A DNA stretch of 64,000 nucleotides from Chrysophaeum taylorii (taxonomy: Eukaryota; Sar; Pelagophyceae; Pelagomonadales; Pelagomonadaceae). The stretch spans positions 1 to 64,000 of the forward strand of contig JAQMWT010000634.1 of assembly GCA_029834535.1 (NCBI GenBank), given 5' to 3'. Below the pieces are notes generated by a model, which was given only the letters and a program-made list of their open reading frames with translations, made no database searches and had not been told where the DNA came from. The translations under genes were made by a program, and so were the position numbers. Of the stretch, positions 41,243 to 50,095 are shown in pieces (within the stretch, counting starts at the first letter, position 1; each line of letters starts with the position of its first letter).

Positions 41243-41398
41243 CGCGCAGCGATCTGTGTTTGAAGCACAAAGGATCGTCTACTAATAAAGGGGTTCGGAT
41301 GAACGAATATTATTATCCTCCTCCGCCAACACGTCCCAACACTTTCTGACACCCTGCTCGAAAAAGGGGGGCTCGACGACATGACGCGGGTTCGTTGC

Positions 41399-43265
41399 TC
41401 AAATACGAGAGGTCGTCTCGGCCGGCATCCGAGACTGATGCGCAGATGACGAGGAGGCCGCGGGCGCCGCCGACGCGGGTTTTGGAGCGGGAGGGGGGGC
41501 GATGAAGCGGTGCTTGATGCAGTCCGAAATGAGGGGTCGATTGTCGGGGTTGAGCGCCGAGCACTGCTCGAGGAGATCCGCGAGGTCGAGGACGGCCTTG
41601 TGGTCGTCGGCGCCCGCTTTCTTGGCGAGAAATAGCTGGGAGATCGTCGTTTTTGGTTTGAGGATGTCGACGAACGTGAGGCGGGCCTCGTTCGTCCGCT
41701 CGTCGACGGTGCGCTGCTGGAACTTGAACGTGCCGTCGAGATCCTGGAAGTGCGGGTCCAACACCAACAAGTCCCGGTAGACGCGGACGTGGGCCTTGAG
41801 CATCTTCACGGGAAACCGTCCTTTGAGGTCCATCATCTTGGCGAGCATCTGGTTGTTGTTGACGCCAACGAACATAACGCGACCGGCGTACAACTCGAAT
41901 AAACACGTCGCGACGGACCAAAGGTCGATGCGCGCGTCGTACTTGAGGCCCAGAATGATCTCGGGCGCGCGATAGAATCTCGAGACGAGGTATGGCGCGG
42001 GGTCGGCGGGGTCGCTCTCGCGAAAGGCCGACCCGAAGTCGCACACCTTGACGATCGAGTTGTTGTCGCTGACGAGGATATTGTCGGGCTTGATGTCGGC
42101 GTGAACGATCTGGGTCTTTCTCAGATGACGGAGCGCGGCGAACAACTGCCTCGCGTAGGCGCGCACGGCGATGATGTTGATCCCCACGTTCTTGCCGTAC
42201 TTGCGCAACACCTCCCTCAGGTTCATCGCCATGGACTCGAAAACGAGCGCCGTGTGGTTCCGGTGCTGCGTCGACGAGAGCAACCGCACGCAGTGGCACT
42301 TGTCGTCGGGGTCCTTGGCCGCGATTTCGTGCAAGATCTGAATCTCCTTGACGGCGGCCTTGGTCATCGTCTCGTTGTTCCTAATCATCTTGACGGCGAC
42401 GAGCCGCTCGCCCGCCTCGTGGTCCTTGGCGCGCAGCACCGAAGAGAACACGCCGCGGCCCACAACGCCGAGGACGCGGTACCGGTCGTCGATCATCTCG
42501 CCCGGGCGCGCCATGTAGTACCCCTCGCCGTCGTCCCAGTTCGTCTGTTCCTCCGCGAGCTGCGCGGCCGTCGCGCGACGCGCCAAGTGCGGATTCTCGA
42601 CCACCTCCGACGGCTCGTCCTCGCCAAACATGTCGAACGTTGCGCTCTCCTTTCGCTCCTCCGCGAGACCCAGAGACGTTTGCTTGTACTTGATCGGCTC
42701 GACCACCGCCTCGGAGGGGGCGGCAGCCGGCGACGTAGCCTCGACGACTTCTTCCTCGAATTCCTTTTCCTTGCATCGATGCTTGGCGACCTGCGATACG
42801 CGCCAGAGGTCACGACAATCACAGAGCTTTTAAGTTGACCTCCTCGTGGAGCTGCGACGCCGGAGCCCCACGATCGCCTGCGCGAGGACACGCGCTCAGT
42901 ATCTCGAGACGCTCGGGACCTACCTCGCGTTTCGCGCGTCGTTCCGCAGCCCTCCGCGCCTCGACTTCTTCGTCATCCTCCTCGTCCCCGAACCCCGCGA
43001 GCTCTGCTTCGTCGATCTCCTCTTCCTCGTCCTCCTCAACCGCCACTTCGTCCAACTTCTTCGAGCTCGGCGCCTTCTTCTCGATCCGCGACCGTTCCCG
43101 CGGCGAGATGCCATAATGGTCGTCGCTCCGACGCCGCCGATCAGGCGACCGATACCGCCGCCGCTTCGACCCTTCGTCGCGATGATGGTGGTTCCGATCG
43201 CGCCGCCGACGCCGGTCCCTGTCCTCGTCGCGACGCCTGTCCTCTTCGCGCCTGCGTCGCTCCAT
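41399..43265 (-). CDS. PRPF4B: PRP4-type splicing-associated protein kinase
   Basis: Two exons, complement of 42840-43265 and 41399-42790, encode 605 residues. The 49-nt intron (42791-42839, GTCAAC..ATCGCAG) removes a stop and is phase 0; its donor is weak. Exon 1 from the ATG at 43265 is Arg/Asp-rich (R-R-R-R-E-E-D-R-R), with R-Y-R-S-P-D-R-R, like the RS-type N-terminus of PRP4. Exon 2 has the kinase: V-A-V-K-M-I-R, I-V-H-A-D-I-K-P-D-N-I-L, V-C-D-F-G-S-A-F and S-R-F-Y-R-A-P-E-I-I-L-G, the dual-specificity CMGC pattern that fits PRP4. H-A-D-I-K instead of H-R-D-x-K is itself a PRP4 trait. Role: phosphorylation of spliceosome components in the nucleus. Confidence 0.88.
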
Positions 43266-43343
43266 TGCCTGAAAACAACAATATAACCACTACATGCATA
43301 CATAAATATATACATATATACAGCAAGCCCCACAAAACCACCC

Positions 43344-43404
43344 ACATCCTTCATGCCCCCCACACACACCCCCTTCTTAGCAGTCGGACCTTTAAAGACA
43401 CACA
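43344..43404 (+). repeat. Dispersed CATGCCCCCCACACAC..TTTAAAGACAC repeat
   Basis: About 60 bp closely matching 51829-51889. It starts ATCCTTCATGCCCCCC, runs through a CA/C-rich stretch, then CTTAGCAGTCGGACCTTTAA. It directly precedes the target duplication of the Copia element. Confidence 0.85.
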
Positions 43405-43409
43405 AATCC
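43405..43409. repeat. 5-bp target-site duplication (AATCC), left copy
   Basis: AATCC at 43405-43409 before the left LTR equals AATCC at 48963-48967 after the right LTR, the expected size for Copia integration. Confidence 0.85.
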
Positions 43410-43821
43410 TGTGAGGAAGCTATGACACTTACCCCTGCACCACGTATCCATATCCCTACGTCATTCCCTTAATACAGGGTCGGATAAGAAAGTTCGTACG
43501 AGCCGTTAACTATGTTTCAGTTTGTACTAAGACATACTCAACGGATCGCTGAGCTATGTTCATTTGTACTCAAGCAGTATGTGCCGCCACGCCGCGAGAT
43601 CGTCGCGATGGAACTAGTCCCCATAGTGAAGTCGGCATCCTTTCGTCCCCTCATGCAAAAAAAGGAAAAAGCCCACGCGTTGTAGGACCCGTCGTTGCGG
43701 CGCGGGCTAGTCTCGTTTTCTTATCCGACCCTAACCTGGGCCTTATCGCTAGAGTAACGCCCACACTCCTGTTGTCTTTAAATGTCGACTGGTAAGAGGG
43801 GGGGGCACTCCTGTAGTCACA
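43410..43821 (+). repeat. Left LTR, enlarged by an insertion
   Basis: Compared with the 95-bp right LTR it is 412 bp. The extra length comes from an inverted-repeat element (43476-43732) and about 40 bp near 43772-43810 containing an inverted copy of the dispersed TTTAAAGACA repeat. Outer ends (TG..CA) match the right LTR. Confidence 0.8.
43476..43732. mobile_element. MITE-like element with 16-bp terminal inverted repeats inside the LTR
   Basis: AGGGTCGGATAAGAAA at 43476-43491 is the exact inverse of the 16 bases at 43717-43732. No protein is encoded in the 257 bp. TA dinucleotides flank it (43473-43474 and 43732-43733), as in mariner-type elements. However, comparison with the right LTR suggests a longer CCTTA duplication, so the exact ends are uncertain. 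It post-dates the retrotransposon insertion. Confidence 0.75.
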
Positions 43822-43833
43822 TGGCAGCAGGTG
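43822..43833 (+). promoter_or_regulatory. Primer-binding site of the Copia element
   Basis: TGGCAGCAGGTG starts directly after the LTR's terminal CA. TGG pairs with the CCA end of a tRNA primer. Which tRNA is used cannot be told without the host tRNA set. Confidence 0.65.
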
Positions 43834-43922
43834 TTCTCCACGGTCGACCCTCTGCTTGACTTCGTGGCGACTCCTCCTCGGCTTCAGTTCATTGCTACGT
43901 GTTCGGTTCGTTCTCGTCTATC

Positions 43923-45119
43923 ATGTCCTCGATCGAAATTAAAGATAGCAAGCTTTCGCAAAAACTTGATGCCTTCAGCGGTGAGCGACATCTTTTCCAC
44001 CAATGGACACGGCGCCTTGAAAACATGATCATTTCCACCGGCGATCGCATTATTTTGACCAACGACACTTGGACAAGCATTTCCACCTCTGGCTGCTCTC
44101 AAGAAGAATTTGGTGTCAAGCAGCAACGTTGGTACTCTGCACTGTTCATGGCGCTCCCCATGCATGATACTGATCGTGCGGATATCCATGAAAACCGCGA
44201 TATGAACTTCACGCGGCTTTACAAGCGCATTACCGATGTTTACATGGGCCATGGGGATCGTGTCGCTCAGTCTGCAATTACTTCCTTGCATTCCTTGGTA
44301 TGCAACAATATCGATGAACTTGAGTCTTTTCTTAACAAGTTCATCACCGGTGTTCAAGTTGCTCGGCATCATCAAGATTTCCCTGACACTCTTGCATTGC
44401 AATTGCTTCAGACAAAAATCCCCGACTCGATCTTGTCTAAGGATCTCATTGCACTTGACCCTAAACTGCGCACATATGATGGTTTCGTTGATCGCCTCAA
44501 CAGTAAAGTCTTCGATTATCTTCAGACCAAGTCTGCGCTTGTCCATGCTACGCTCCGTGAGGGTCCCCGCCGTCGTGAACGTTGCAACTTTTGCGGTCGT
44601 ACCAACCATCCTTCGGATAAATGCCTTCATCGTCTCAATGCTTTGCGCTCCCAACAACGTTCACGCCCTCGCCCACCTTTCCGTTCCAGGCCTTCGCCTC
44701 CATTTTCCCGTGGCTCTTTCCATCGCAAGCGCCCACGCCCTACTGACCTTTGTCACTTTTGTGGCATTCCTTACCATCACCAGAAGGATTGTCGTAAGCG
44801 CCAGCGCTATCTTCTCTCTCAAGCCTCAGCCCGCCCTCGCCCTCGCCCTCGTCCCCAATACCCACCTCGACCCCATCCACCATTCTACCAAAACTATCTT
44901 TCCGCCCCCATCCCACTCTTGCCCCCCTCTCAACCCTCTCCGCCGCTTCTTGCGTTGCCACCCTCCACCACACCCTCTGTCCCGCCTTCCACCGCCGTCT
45001 CCCCTCCTGACCCATCTCTTTCTGCACCCACCTATCCGTCTTTCAATTTCCATCTCCCCCTCCATTCACCAAGTCCTTTCCTCCACCAATGCCCTTACCG
45101 CTCTGCTCACCGCCCGTGA
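43923..45119 (+). CDS. Copia Gag with two zinc knuckles
   Basis: 398 residues from the ATG at 43923. The N-terminal half resembles Copia Gag (W-T-R-R-L-E-N-M-I, then S-L-V-C-N-N-I-D-E-L-E-S-F). Two C-x2-C-x4-H-x4-C knuckles, C-N-F-C-G-R-T-N-H-P-S-D-K-C and C-H-F-C-G-I-P-Y-H-H-Q-K-D-C, bind nucleic acid. The C-terminus is Pro/Ser-rich. The pol frame is +1 relative to gag and overlaps it, so Pol may be made by a +1 shift. I found no Ty1-type CTTAGGC slip site in the overlap. Confidence 0.85.
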   Translation: MSSIEIKDSKLSQKLDAFSGERHLFHQWTRRLENMIISTGDRIILTNDTWTSISTSGCSQEEFGVKQQRWYSALFMALPMHDTDRADIHENRDMNFTRLYKRITDVYMGHGDRVAQSAITSLHSLVCNNIDELESFLNKFITGVQVARHHQDFPDTLALQLLQTKIPDSILSKDLIALDPKLRTYDGFVDRLNSKVFDYLQTKSALVHATLREGPRRRERCNFCGRTNHPSDKCLHRLNALRSQQRSRPRPPFRSRPSPPFSRGSFHRKRPRPTDLCHFCGIPYHHQKDCRKRQRYLLSQASARPRPRPRPQYPPRPHPPFYQNYLSAPIPLLPPSQPSPPLLALPPSTTPSVPPSTAVSPPDPSLSAPTYPSFNFHLPLHSPSPFLHQCPYRSAHRP

Positions 45120-48100
45120 GCGCGACTACCTGCACAGCAACAACCTTCGCCTCGTTGTCTACGATACAGGTGCCAACGTCAATCTCTTCAATTCCCCTGC
45201 TGGTTTCACTGACCTTGACAACACTCAACAGCACTCAATCACTTCTGCTATCGGCACTGGCTCTGTTTCCGGTTCTGGCACTGCTCACTTAACGTTCCCT
45301 TCAATTGGTCCTCTTGACAATCGTGGTCTTCCTTCTCCTGCACCCACTCTTTCCGCCCCTCATGACATCCATGTCGCGTTCCCGCATACCCTCATCTCTC
45401 CTGGCCTAGGTGACAAACGGATTCTTTCGGATCATGCCCTTGAGCAAGTTGGTTACGATTGTCATACGATTCAGGATGTTGGCCCTACTCATCCGCAACG
45501 ACTCTTACGTCATCGCCAAACGCATCACGTTATTCCCCTGCTTCGTCGCTGTGGTCTTCTTTTGATCGTCTGTTGGATCGGCAATACGACCGCTGCGCCC
45601 TACGCGGACTTCGTTTCACCTTTTGTGGCATTTTCTTCTTGCCCTCGCGTACATGACCCTTGTGCGTTTCCCGTTGTGTCTCAACGCACCCAACTTACCT
45701 TCGACCTTTGGCATGCTCGTCTTGGTCACTATAGTCCCTCTTACATCCGACGTTTGTCTTCTCTCGCCGTTGGCGCACCGCTTTTCCCCAGCTCCGCGTC
45801 TCCTTCTTTTCGTCATGCTTGTGCTCTAGGTAAATTGCATGCTGCGCATGTTGGCCCACGTAAAGCACATGCCTCCACATCCACTTCTCTTCTTGCCACC
45901 GATCCTTTGTCCCGTCCACGTGCCGTTGCTCCTTATCTTATTATCCACGCTGATCTCATGTATACCGGTATTCCTTCTTTCATCTACCAAGACCGCGCCA
46001 TCCTTACGTTTGTTGATGATCATACGCGCCGCCGCACACGTTACTTTGCCCCCCGCCACGATGCACTTACGAACGCTCGTCAACTCGAACTTTTTCTGTC
46101 TACCGTAGTTCGCCCATTTGGATATCGCATCGCCCTCATCTACACCGATCGTGACCGCTCTCTTATGGGCCAATTCGAAACCTTCTGTCTGGGCAACAAC
46201 ATCGCCCTCAAACGGGCTCCTGCTGCTCAGTCCAAAACTACACAGGCGCACGCTTTTTCTGGTGTTGTGGAACGCTCTCATCGCGCAACTGCTGATATTA
46301 CTCGCACTCTTTTAGTGCATGCGCACCGCCCACCTGATTTTTGGCGTTGGGCCATGGAAACGGCTGACTTCATCTCCGAGCGCATGCCAAACGCCTCTAA
46401 CCCTGGTTCCATGACGCCATATGAAATGCTGCACGAGGCTCTGCCCCGTGTCGATTTTCTTCGTGTTTGGGGCTGTCCTGCTGCTATTCTTACTGGCGAC
46501 AAATGGCATACCAAAGCTATAACCGGTATCTTCATTGGGTATCCCTCTGCCGGACCCGGTTATCGCATATTGCTTCAACGCACCACTGGTCCCGTCATCC
46601 ATACATCTATTCACGTTGTTTTTGACGAAAATTTTGCCATGCGTAAGTCTCTGTCCTCCCAACCCCTTCCTCCTTTTCTTGTGGATTCTCGTTTCCCTGA
46701 CTTATTTTATTATGACCCTCGTTTGTCTTCCGCTGTTGCTCCCTTGTCTTCTGTTTTTGATGCTCAGGAGCCGGCCTTATCGGGACTGATCACCCCAGAA
46801 ACAATACCACAACCGTCAACGGACAATACGAAAAGTGCACCATTACGTCGAGCCAAACGGGGCAGACCGCGCAAAGTCGACCAAAGCGCATTACCAACAA
46901 CCACGAACAAACCATCGAACTTTCATTCTAGCGTTTGTCCACAACGCAACGTCAATTCTGTTTGCCCCCAACGTAATGTCGATTCTGTTTCCTCCTGTCA
47001 CTCTCTGTATGTCTCTTATTCTAGCTTTCGTTTGTTAGTTCATTATGTCTTCCTTCCCCTTTGTCTAGCTCATACCATTGTTGATCCCCATGCTGTCCAT
47101 GTCCATTATTCTGCTTCTGAAGAAACCTCTCAGTATTCATACAATGACGATGGAGCTATCACTTCCACCCATTTACGCGAAGCTTTAGCTCAGACAAATC
47201 CTGAGCGCCCTGGCTGGTTGCAAGCCATCGCCAAAGAATATCATTCCCTCGGTCAGCTTGGTTGTTGGGATGTTGTTCGCGTTCCTTCGACTTTTTCTGG
47301 CAACATCTGTACCCTCAAGTGGATCCTCCGCAAGAAGTATGAATCTGGCCGCTTCAAATCGTACAAGGCTCGCCTCGTTGTCCGCGGTTACACCCAGGTT
47401 CACGGCATTGATTATCACGATACTTATTCCCTAGTTGCCAACATCGTCACCATCCGTTTCTTTCTAACTTTTGTTGCTGTTCATGACTGGGATTTGCACA
47501 AGTTGGATGTCAGCTCCGCTTTTATCCAAGCTCCCATTGACGAAGACATCTATGTCTGGCCACCCGAAGGCTATGCTCCTCGCCAACCCACCGATGGTTC
47601 CAAAATCGTTTACAAGCTCCGTCGCTCTTGGTATTGTTGCAAACAAGCTTGTCGTAATTGGCGGCTTTATTTGGAACGCTTCCTTGTCAATGATTGTGGT
47701 TTCGTCCGCGGATCTGGTGACACTTGCAGTTACAAGCTCGTACTTAATTCTACCGTTGTCCTACGTCTCGTTCTTGTCGTTGATGATCTTCTTGTGGCGC
47801 ACCCTCGTCATTGCCTTGGCCATTACCAAGCCTTCTTCCTCCGTTTCCGAACCTTCACTGACGTCAACGAGCTTGATCTAACCACTTACGTTGGTCTCCG
47901 CATTGCGCGTGATCGCCCACGTCGCACGCTCACTATCGACCAATCCCATGCTATCCGTGAAATCCTTACCGAACATCGCTTCATCAACAGTAAACCAGAA
48001 CTGACTCCCGCTCCCAAAGGTCTTCATCTTTCTGCGGCTGATTGTCCTGCTCCTGGCTCTCCCGATCACGTCTTCATGGCACGCATCCCTTTTCGTCGTA

Positions 48101-48375
48101 TTGTTGGCTGTGTTTTATTTATTTCCGTTATGACTCGCCCTGACATCACTTGGTCCGTCAATCAGTGTGCGCGTTTTCACACAATCCTGGTAAACCCCAC
48201 TGGCACGCTTTATCTCACACCCTCCGTTATCTCAATGGTTCTCAACATCCTGCCCTTGTTCTTGGTCGCGATTCTACCCTTCGTCTATGTGGTTATTCCG
48301 ACTCCAGCTGGGCCGACGACCCTGATGACCGCCACTCCACTACTGGCTTTTGTTTTCTCCTTGCTGGCTCTATGA
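44236..48375 (+). CDS. Copia Pol: protease, integrase, reverse transcriptase
   Basis: The open frame runs from within gag; recognisable domains start near 45100. Protease V-V-Y-D-T-G-A-N-V (active Asp at 45163) is followed by GAG-pre-integrase L-W-H-A-R-L-G-H-Y near 45710. Integrase has H-A-D-L-M-Y, Y-T-D-R-D-R and G-V-V-E-R-S-H-R as the D, D, E triad (45945-46290). A G-R-P-R-K AT-hook-like motif lies near 46860. Reverse transcriptase shows W-I-L-R-K-K-Y and K-A-R-L-V-V-R-G-Y-T-Q near 47310-47400 and V-L-V-V-D-D-L-L-V at about 47775. The frame ends at 48375 only because a one-base loss at a TTTT run near 48185 throws it off before RNase H. Confidence 0.9.
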   Translation: MFTWAMGIVSLSLQLLPCIPWYATISMNLSLFLTSSSPVFKLLGIIKISLTLLHCNCFRQKSPTRSCLRISLHLTLNCAHMMVSLIASTVKSSIIFRPSLRLSMLRSVRVPAVVNVATFAVVPTILRINAFIVSMLCAPNNVHALAHLSVPGLRLHFPVALSIASAHALLTFVTFVAFLTITRRIVVSASAIFSLKPQPALALALVPNTHLDPIHHSTKTIFPPPSHSCPPLNPLRRFLRCHPPPHPLSRLPPPSPLLTHLFLHPPIRLSISISPSIHQVLSSTNALTALLTARERDYLHSNNLRLVVYDTGANVNLFNSPAGFTDLDNTQQHSITSAIGTGSVSGSGTAHLTFPSIGPLDNRGLPSPAPTLSAPHDIHVAFPHTLISPGLGDKRILSDHALEQVGYDCHTIQDVGPTHPQRLLRHRQTHHVIPLLRRCGLLLIVCWIGNTTAAPYADFVSPFVAFSSCPRVHDPCAFPVVSQRTQLTFDLWHARLGHYSPSYIRRLSSLAVGAPLFPSSASPSFRHACALGKLHAAHVGPRKAHASTSTSLLATDPLSRPRAVAPYLIIHADLMYTGIPSFIYQDRAILTFVDDHTRRRTRYFAPRHDALTNARQLELFLSTVVRPFGYRIALIYTDRDRSLMGQFETFCLGNNIALKRAPAAQSKTTQAHAFSGVVERSHRATADITRTLLVHAHRPPDFWRWAMETADFISERMPNASNPGSMTPYEMLHEALPRVDFLRVWGCPAAILTGDKWHTKAITGIFIGYPSAGPGYRILLQRTTGPVIHTSIHVVFDENFAMRKSLSSQPLPPFLVDSRFPDLFYYDPRLSSAVAPLSSVFDAQEPALSGLITPETIPQPSTDNTKSAPLRRAKRGRPRKVDQSALPTTTNKPSNFHSSVCPQRNVNSVCPQRNVDSVSSCHSLYVSYSSFRLLVHYVFLPLCLAHTIVDPHAVHVHYSASEETSQYSYNDDGAITSTHLREALAQTNPERPGWLQAIAKEYHSLGQLGCWDVVRVPSTFSGNICTLKWILRKKYESGRFKSYKARLVVRGYTQVHGIDYHDTYSLVANIVTIRFFLTFVAVHDWDLHKLDVSSAFIQAPIDEDIYVWPPEGYAPRQPTDGSKIVYKLRRSWYCCKQACRNWRLYLERFLVNDCGFVRGSGDTCSYKLVLNSTVVLRLVLVVDDLLVAHPRHCLGHYQAFFLRFRTFTDVNELDLTTYVGLRIARDRPRRTLTIDQSHAIREILTEHRFINSKPELTPAPKGLHLSAADCPAPGSPDHVFMARIPFRRIVGCVLFISVMTRPDITWSVNQCARFHTILVNPTGTLYLTPSVISMVLNILPLFLVAILPFVYVVIPTPAGPTTLMTATPLLAFVFSLLAL

Positions 48376-48743
48376 TAGCCTACTGCTCCCGCTCGCAGTA
48401 CCTCCTCGCCCGCTCCTCTTTTGCAGCTGAATTGCTCGCTCTTTACGCCGCTACTGCTGAGCTCTCTTGGCTTCTCAAACTTTTTGATGACTTTGATCTC
48501 TCTCGTCACACGGTACCAATGTATGTCGATAATAGCACCACCGTCACACAAGTCCGTCTCCAATGTCTCACGCGGCGCACCCGCCATATTGACATTCGCT
48601 TTTACAGCACCGCCGAATATCATCGCGACCACATCATTGATCTCCAACACATTCCCCGCCTTGACAACCTTAGCGATATCTTCACCCGCAGTACGGAAGC
48701 TCCTTCCTTCCTCCGGCTTCGTGCTCGTTACCTCACCTCGTGA
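48180..48743 (+). pseudogene. Copia RNase H, out of frame with Pol
   Basis: Continuation of Pol one frame over: W-H-A-L-S-H-T-L-R-Y-L-N-G-S, C-G-Y-S-D-S-S-W-A-D-D, S-F-A-A-E-L-L-A-L-Y and the closing R-T-R-H-I-D-I-R-F are the standard Copia RNase H landmarks. A single indel separates it from the RT frame. Everything else is intact, so the lesion is either recent or an assembly error. Confidence 0.85.
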
Positions 48744-48867
48744 CTTCGCCCGATATCTCCTGTCTCTTTCTGCCACAATGCCTCTCCTGACGTCTTCCTT
48801 CAAGCTTCTCCTCTGTGAGCGTCTCACTTACCCCTTTTTCTTCCTTTTCTTTCTTTTCCAGCACCTG

Positions 48868-48962
48868 TGTGAGGAAGCTATGACACTTACCCCTGCACCA
48901 CGTATCCAGTATCCCTACGTTATCCCCTTATGCTAGAGTAACGCCCCACTCCTGTTGTCACA
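48868..48962 (+). repeat. Right LTR (95 bp)
   Basis: TGTGAGGAAGCTATGACAC..GTTGTCACA. It matches the left LTR outside the latter's insertions and is followed by the second AATCC duplication. Unusually short for an LTR. Confidence 0.85.
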
Positions 48963-49023
48963 AATCCTGTTGTTAAAAACTCGGGCTTTTGTGGAGCTCT
49001 GGGGACTGCGCTGCCCAACGCTC

Positions 49024-50013
49024 CTACGCCACCACCTCGGTTGGGACGGCCCAATACGCAGCGCCTTCGACGCCAAACGCCCCAGGAGGTGTTTCGTTGG
49101 CCGCGGGCCAGACCCAAGCGTCGTTGAAATAGCGGTTCGCGAAGTCCGGCCGGTCGGCCCACCGACGACCTTTGATGCCGAACAGCACCTGGATCGCGCC
49201 GCCAACGTACACCGCCGAGGCGCCGTGCGCCGTATGTATGTGGTGCATCAACGGAAGCCCTGATGTAATAGACGCGTGATTGTTATCTTCGTGGCGTCGC
49301 AGCTCACCGTACGCGCCGCAGCCAAGCAACGCGACGTCAAACGGAGCTACGTCCGCGACGTCGCGTTTGAGTGCGTCTAAAGTTTCCGACCACGACGCGT
49401 GAGGCTTTGGTGAGTCGGCCAAGGTCAGATAAGCTGACACGGTGACAAGCTCGAAGCGAGGCAAGACGTCGGGGTCGGCCCATAGTCGACGTCCCGAGAT
49501 GTGCTTGCTGTACTGAGACAGAATTGTGGCCGCAAACGGGTGCACCACGAGCACGCGCCGCCCCGCGAGCTGCGAGGACCACGGCTCGTCCCCTTGGAAA
49601 TAAAAAGGTTCTAACGCTCGATTCGCCACAAACGTAGCTGTCGGACAAAATCGATCGAGGATGAACGTCTCTCGGGCGTGCCACTCGCCGCCAAACCGTG
49701 CGACAATGCGACTCGCGTTGAGGCTCGAAAGGTAGTCGTGCACAAACCGCGTGGCCTCTTCGGCCATTCGTGGATACACCCCAGCGTTGTTGCCCAGGCT
49801 CTCGAGGTCGGCGTAATCCCGTCGTCCGTTGGCGTAGTCGATCGACGCTGACATCTCGGCGCCCAGCGATAGGCGAGCGATCATCAGCGGCTCGCGCGCG
49901 CCTGCAAATACTTCGCGCAACTGCCGTCCAATGAGCAAGTTCCCAGTCGCTGCATCAAGCGGGGGGCCCGTCACGTGGCCAATGCGAAACTCGGGGGCAG
50001 TCCACCATCGCAT
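49024..50013 (-). CDS. Bacterial-type putative glycosyltransferase (GT-D-like) protein
   Basis: Single exon, 329 residues, ATG at 50013. Landmarks are G-R-R-V-L-V-V-H-P-F-A-A-T-I, P-F-D-V-A-L-L-G-C-G-A-Y-G, Y-V-G-G-A-I-Q-V-L-F-G-I-K-G-R-R-W, N-D-A-W-V-W-P and F-G-V-E-G-A-A-Y-W. This set I associate with bacterial polysaccharide-locus proteins of the GT-D fold group; the assignment is from memory of pattern, not a search. Activity and acceptor are unknown. The stop lies about 60 bp from the Copia target duplication, so the retroelement landed just 3' of this gene. No introns. Candidate for lateral origin. Confidence 0.55.
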   Translation of the reverse strand: MRWWTAPEFRIGHVTGPPLDAATGNLLIGRQLREVFAGAREPLMIARLSLGAEMSASIDYANGRRDYADLESLGNNAGVYPRMAEEATRFVHDYLSSLNASRIVARFGGEWHARETFILDRFCPTATFVANRALEPFYFQGDEPWSSQLAGRRVLVVHPFAATILSQYSKHISGRRLWADPDVLPRFELVTVSAYLTLADSPKPHASWSETLDALKRDVADVAPFDVALLGCGAYGELRRHEDNNHASITSGLPLMHHIHTAHGASAVYVGGAIQVLFGIKGRRWADRPDFANRYFNDAWVWPAANETPPGAFGVEGAAYWAVPTEVVA

Positions 50014-50095
50014 CGTTGTACGTTCGTAGTGACGTCAAGACCCTATTTGTGTGTGACGCAAACGCCGTCTACGGCTTTTCAGGAGGCTCTGCGAG

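Larger units (their letters stand above)
43410..48962 (+). mobile_element. Nearly complete Copia (Ty1/Copia-order) LTR retrotransposon
   Basis: The element is bounded by LTRs starting TGTGAGG and ending GTCACA, flanked by the 5-bp duplication AATCC. A primer-binding site TGGCAGCAGGTG follows the left LTR. Gag with two zinc knuckles is followed by protease, GAG-pre-integrase, integrase, reverse transcriptase and RNase H, the Copia order. Only one clear lesion is seen, a frameshift at about 48185 ahead of RNase H. Base composition is less GC-rich than the host genes. Just before the right LTR the plus strand is pyrimidine-rich where a polypurine tract is expected. The left LTR has been enlarged by at least one insertion. 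Confidence 0.93.
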
